From Bacillota bacterium (GTDB lineage: Bacteria; Bacillota; Clostridia; Christensenellales; Aristaeellaceae): a DNA stretch of 6,736 bases. How positions within the stretch are numbered: the first letter of the stretch is position 1; each line of letters opens with the position of its first letter. The DNA is taken from the NCBI GenBank assembly GCA_023404715.1, contig JAEYAR010000050.1, positions 1 to 6,736 on the forward strand, given 5' to 3'. A program made the translations under genes and the position numbers. Shown one piece after another: positions 5,243 through 6,736 of this stretch. The notes beneath the pieces were generated by a model. It made no database searches and was not told the origin of the DNA. It saw only the letters and a list, made by a program, of their open reading frames with translations.

Positions 5243-6265
5243 ATGCTTGTATCGGAGCTGAGAGAGCATTTAAAGCATTTCGAAAAAGACGAACTGGCTT
5301 TCTTGGTCGTGGAGCTTTACAAGACATTACCCAAAAAGCTGCGCCTAGACCAGGATGTCGACGCATTGATTCAAGGCGCGCAGGACCGTATGGGCGCGGG
5401 AAAGGCGAAAAAGGCGCAGGAAAGCCCTGCGGACGTGCAGGCGTTGAAGCCGGAAATTGAACTTTTTCTGGCGAACGCCTATAAACAGAACTATCTTGCC
5501 CCTAACCGTTCGGTTCCCAAGCAGGAGCGTCCCAAATGGCGTTTCAAGGTGAAGGGCTTTATAAAGGCGTTGCAGAGCGTCCCCTCTGAGGGGGAAACGG
5601 GAAGAACGGCTGCCGACCTCATGGAAAAGCTGTACGCGATGCTCTGCTACGGCTGCTGTTACTACATCTTCAATACGGAGGATCCGTTTCGTTCCGTCGG
5701 TATAGCGCAAACCGACGCGCTCGACTGGGTGATCGCCAAGCGGTTTGCGTGCGCTATGGACCGGGAGGCGATCAAGGCGATGGTACAGCTGACGGTCGCC
5801 CCCGGGGTGGACAGGCAGACGCTGCACTCGAGCTTGCTCTGCGTGCTGATTGCCAATTTGAAGACGGCGGACGCGAAGATGATCGCGCTCGAGGAGGCAA
5901 AGGCACAGGTGCAGGCGCTAAAGGAAAAGGGGTTGGACGTAGGCGCTAAGAAATCCCTGTCGGGTTTCGCCATATATGAGCACAAGGAGCGGATCAACCT
6001 TCTCACCGAGCTTGTCTTCCGCCTGAATATGGCGCTTTGCGAGTATGAAGCGGGCATTTACTATTTCAAGGTCAATGTACAGGAGGGCAACCGTGAAATC
6101 GCCCTGTATCTGTTGCTGGCTTTGCTGTTTGAGTACGGCCTTAAGGACGAATGGCTCAAAGCGTACCGCACGGCGGTGCAAAGGGGAATCGAACCGCGCA
6201 AACAGCTACAGGCGGTATACGAGCATGTGCAGGCGCATGATGCGCTGCCGGAGCGGTTCTGGTAG
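5243..6265 (+). CDS. Uncharacterised helical protein, 340 aa
   Basis: I do not recognise a family with confidence. The protein appears soluble and mostly alpha-helical. Residues 5-30 form an amphipathic stretch (ELREHLKHFEKDEL, then LVVELYKTL) that faintly recalls DUF6155-like N-termini; this is a weak impression. A charged linker rich in K and A (50-62) and a basic patch (QERPKWRFKVKGF, 94-106) follow. A CYGCC cluster is at 135-139, a predicted coiled-coil-like segment at about 205-230, and a long helix pair at 250-312. There is no signal peptide and no clear catalytic motif. The ribosome site is weak (AGGA at 5234-5237, six bases before ATG), in contrast to the neighbours, and the 33-base gap after the DUF308 gene has no promoter. 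It is therefore likely translated from the same transcript at a lower rate. A strong terminator ends the unit. Confidence 0.8.
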   Translation: MLVSELREHLKHFEKDELAFLVVELYKTLPKKLRLDQDVDALIQGAQDRMGAGKAKKAQESPADVQALKPEIELFLANAYKQNYLAPNRSVPKQERPKWRFKVKGFIKALQSVPSEGETGRTAADLMEKLYAMLCYGCCYYIFNTEDPFRSVGIAQTDALDWVIAKRFACAMDREAIKAMVQLTVAPGVDRQTLHSSLLCVLIANLKTADAKMIALEEAKAQVQALKEKGLDVGAKKSLSGFAIYEHKERINLLTELVFRLNMALCEYEAGIYYFKVNVQEGNREIALYLLLALLFEYGLKDEWLKAYRTAVQRGIEPRKQLQAVYEHVQAHDALPERFW

Positions 6266-6303
6266 GCGAATGGCGAGAGGCGCATGATGTAAAAGCAAAT
6301 AAC

Positions 6304-6338
6304 GCGGCAGCCCGTGAGATGGGGCGGCCGCCTTTTTT
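6304..6338 (+). terminator. Intrinsic terminator of the DUF308 unit, possibly bidirectional
   Basis: GCGGC (6304-6308) pairs with GCCGC (6327-6331), then an A-G mismatch, then GCCC (6310-6313) with GGGC (6322-6325) around an eight-base loop. C6332 and six Ts (6333-6338) follow. The T run overlaps the TAA of the minus-strand regulator. On the minus strand the same hairpin is followed by a moderately T-rich GTTATTTGCTTTT, so it may serve both converging genes. Confidence 0.88.
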
Positions 6339-6736
6339 ACGTCGTCGCCCCTTCCAGCAGGTGTGTCGCGATGACGTGGCTTTGCCTGCGCATGTTCTGG
6401 CCATCGAGCATAGCCTGCATGATCGCAAGCGCCGTATTGGCGATGGCGGCCTCGTCCTGCTTGATATGCGTAAATTCGTACTCGCCCAGGTAGCCATACT
6501 TTTCGTCAAAGCAACAGATGGCCAGGTCCTCGGGCACGCGGCGGCCGATCGCGACGGCGGCTCGCCGCAGCAGGTGCGCCACGCCGTATTCCGCGCCGAT
6601 GACGGCGGTAATTTGGGGGTTTTCCCGCAGCCATGCCATCAGCGCCAACTGTTCAGGCGGATCAACCGGGTCCGCGCAAAGGCGGCTGATGGAGGGAACA
6701 AAACGGATAATCTTGGAGACGTTGAAGGGCGGAATG
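6337..6736 (-). CDS. LacI-type transcriptional regulator, C-terminal sensor part
   Basis: The minus-strand frame is open from the window edge to TAA at 6339-6337, giving 132 visible residues; the N-terminal DNA-binding domain lies outside. The sequence fits the C-terminal lobe of a LacI-family periplasmic-binding-like sensor: ENPQITAVIGAEYGVAHLLRRAA resembles the 'P-x-I-T-A-V' strand and helix. RRVPEDLAICCFDE matches the usual 'G-x-x-V-P-E-D-I-A-V-x-G-F-D' motif, with C in place of the usual glycine before FD. HIKQDEAAIANTALAIMQAMLDG matches the dimerisation helix, and the end HVIATHLLEGATT matches the final strand. Such proteins repress sugar-use or other genes and respond to a small ligand, unknown here. 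The same lobe occurs in GntR-type AraR proteins, so the DNA-binding class is not certain. It faces the DUF308 unit and shares its terminator. Confidence 0.85.
   Translation of the reverse strand, partial: IPPFNVSKIIRFVPSISRLCADPVDPPEQLALMAWLRENPQITAVIGAEYGVAHLLRRAAVAIGRRVPEDLAICCFDEKYGYLGEYEFTHIKQDEAAIANTALAIMQAMLDGQNMRRQSHVIATHLLEGATT

Overview
The window looks like a stretch of chromosome from a GC-rich low-relative of the Clostridia (Firmicutes), possibly a Christensenella-like gut anaerobe. The reasons are strong AGGAGG ribosome-binding sites, consensus sigma-A promoters, a yybP-ykoY riboswitch with an intrinsic terminator, 'LLYSG'-type peptidoglycan-binding repeats, and a DUF308 membrane protein. 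The lineage call is inference from gene style; no rRNA is present. I saw no insertion sequence, CRISPR array, tRNA or phage gene, and GC-rich coding style is fairly even throughout.

Layout. (1) 1-465: the C-terminal part of a protein with tandem peptidoglycan-binding repeats, entering from the left. (2) 519-1322: a complete manganese-homeostasis unit. A consensus promoter leads into a yybP-ykoY (Mn2+) aptamer, a terminator that shares a strand with aptamer helix P1, and then mntP, the manganese efflux pump. (3) 1326-1814, minus strand: a cysteine-rich YkgJ-like protein whose stop codon lies three bases from the mntP stop. (4) 1927-4591: a probable operon of a beta-class DNA methyltransferase, an uncharacterised 195-aa protein, and trmD (tRNA m1G37 methyltransferase). 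The last two overlap by ATGA. (5) 4605-6338: a second unit with its own promoter, a six-helix DUF308/HdeD-like membrane protein and an unrecognised 340-aa helical protein, closed by a strong hairpin terminator. (6) 6337-6736, minus strand: the sensor-domain end of a LacI-type regulator running out of the window.

How they work together. The Mn2+ unit is self-contained: excess Mn2+ should stabilise P1, block the terminator and switch on export. The trmD operon is the least ordinary part. trmD is usually found with rpsP, rimM and rplS, but here it is the last gene behind a solitary DNA methyltransferase and a protein of unknown function. The position equivalent to the TrmD catalytic aspartate is a glutamate. 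No restriction endonuclease is visible, so the methyltransferase is either solitary or its partner lies elsewhere. I found no convincing new multi-gene defence or biosynthetic system. The best leads are the DNA methyltransferase/unknown/trmD operon, the unusual 5' leader of the cysteine-rich gene, and the two uncharacterised proteins.
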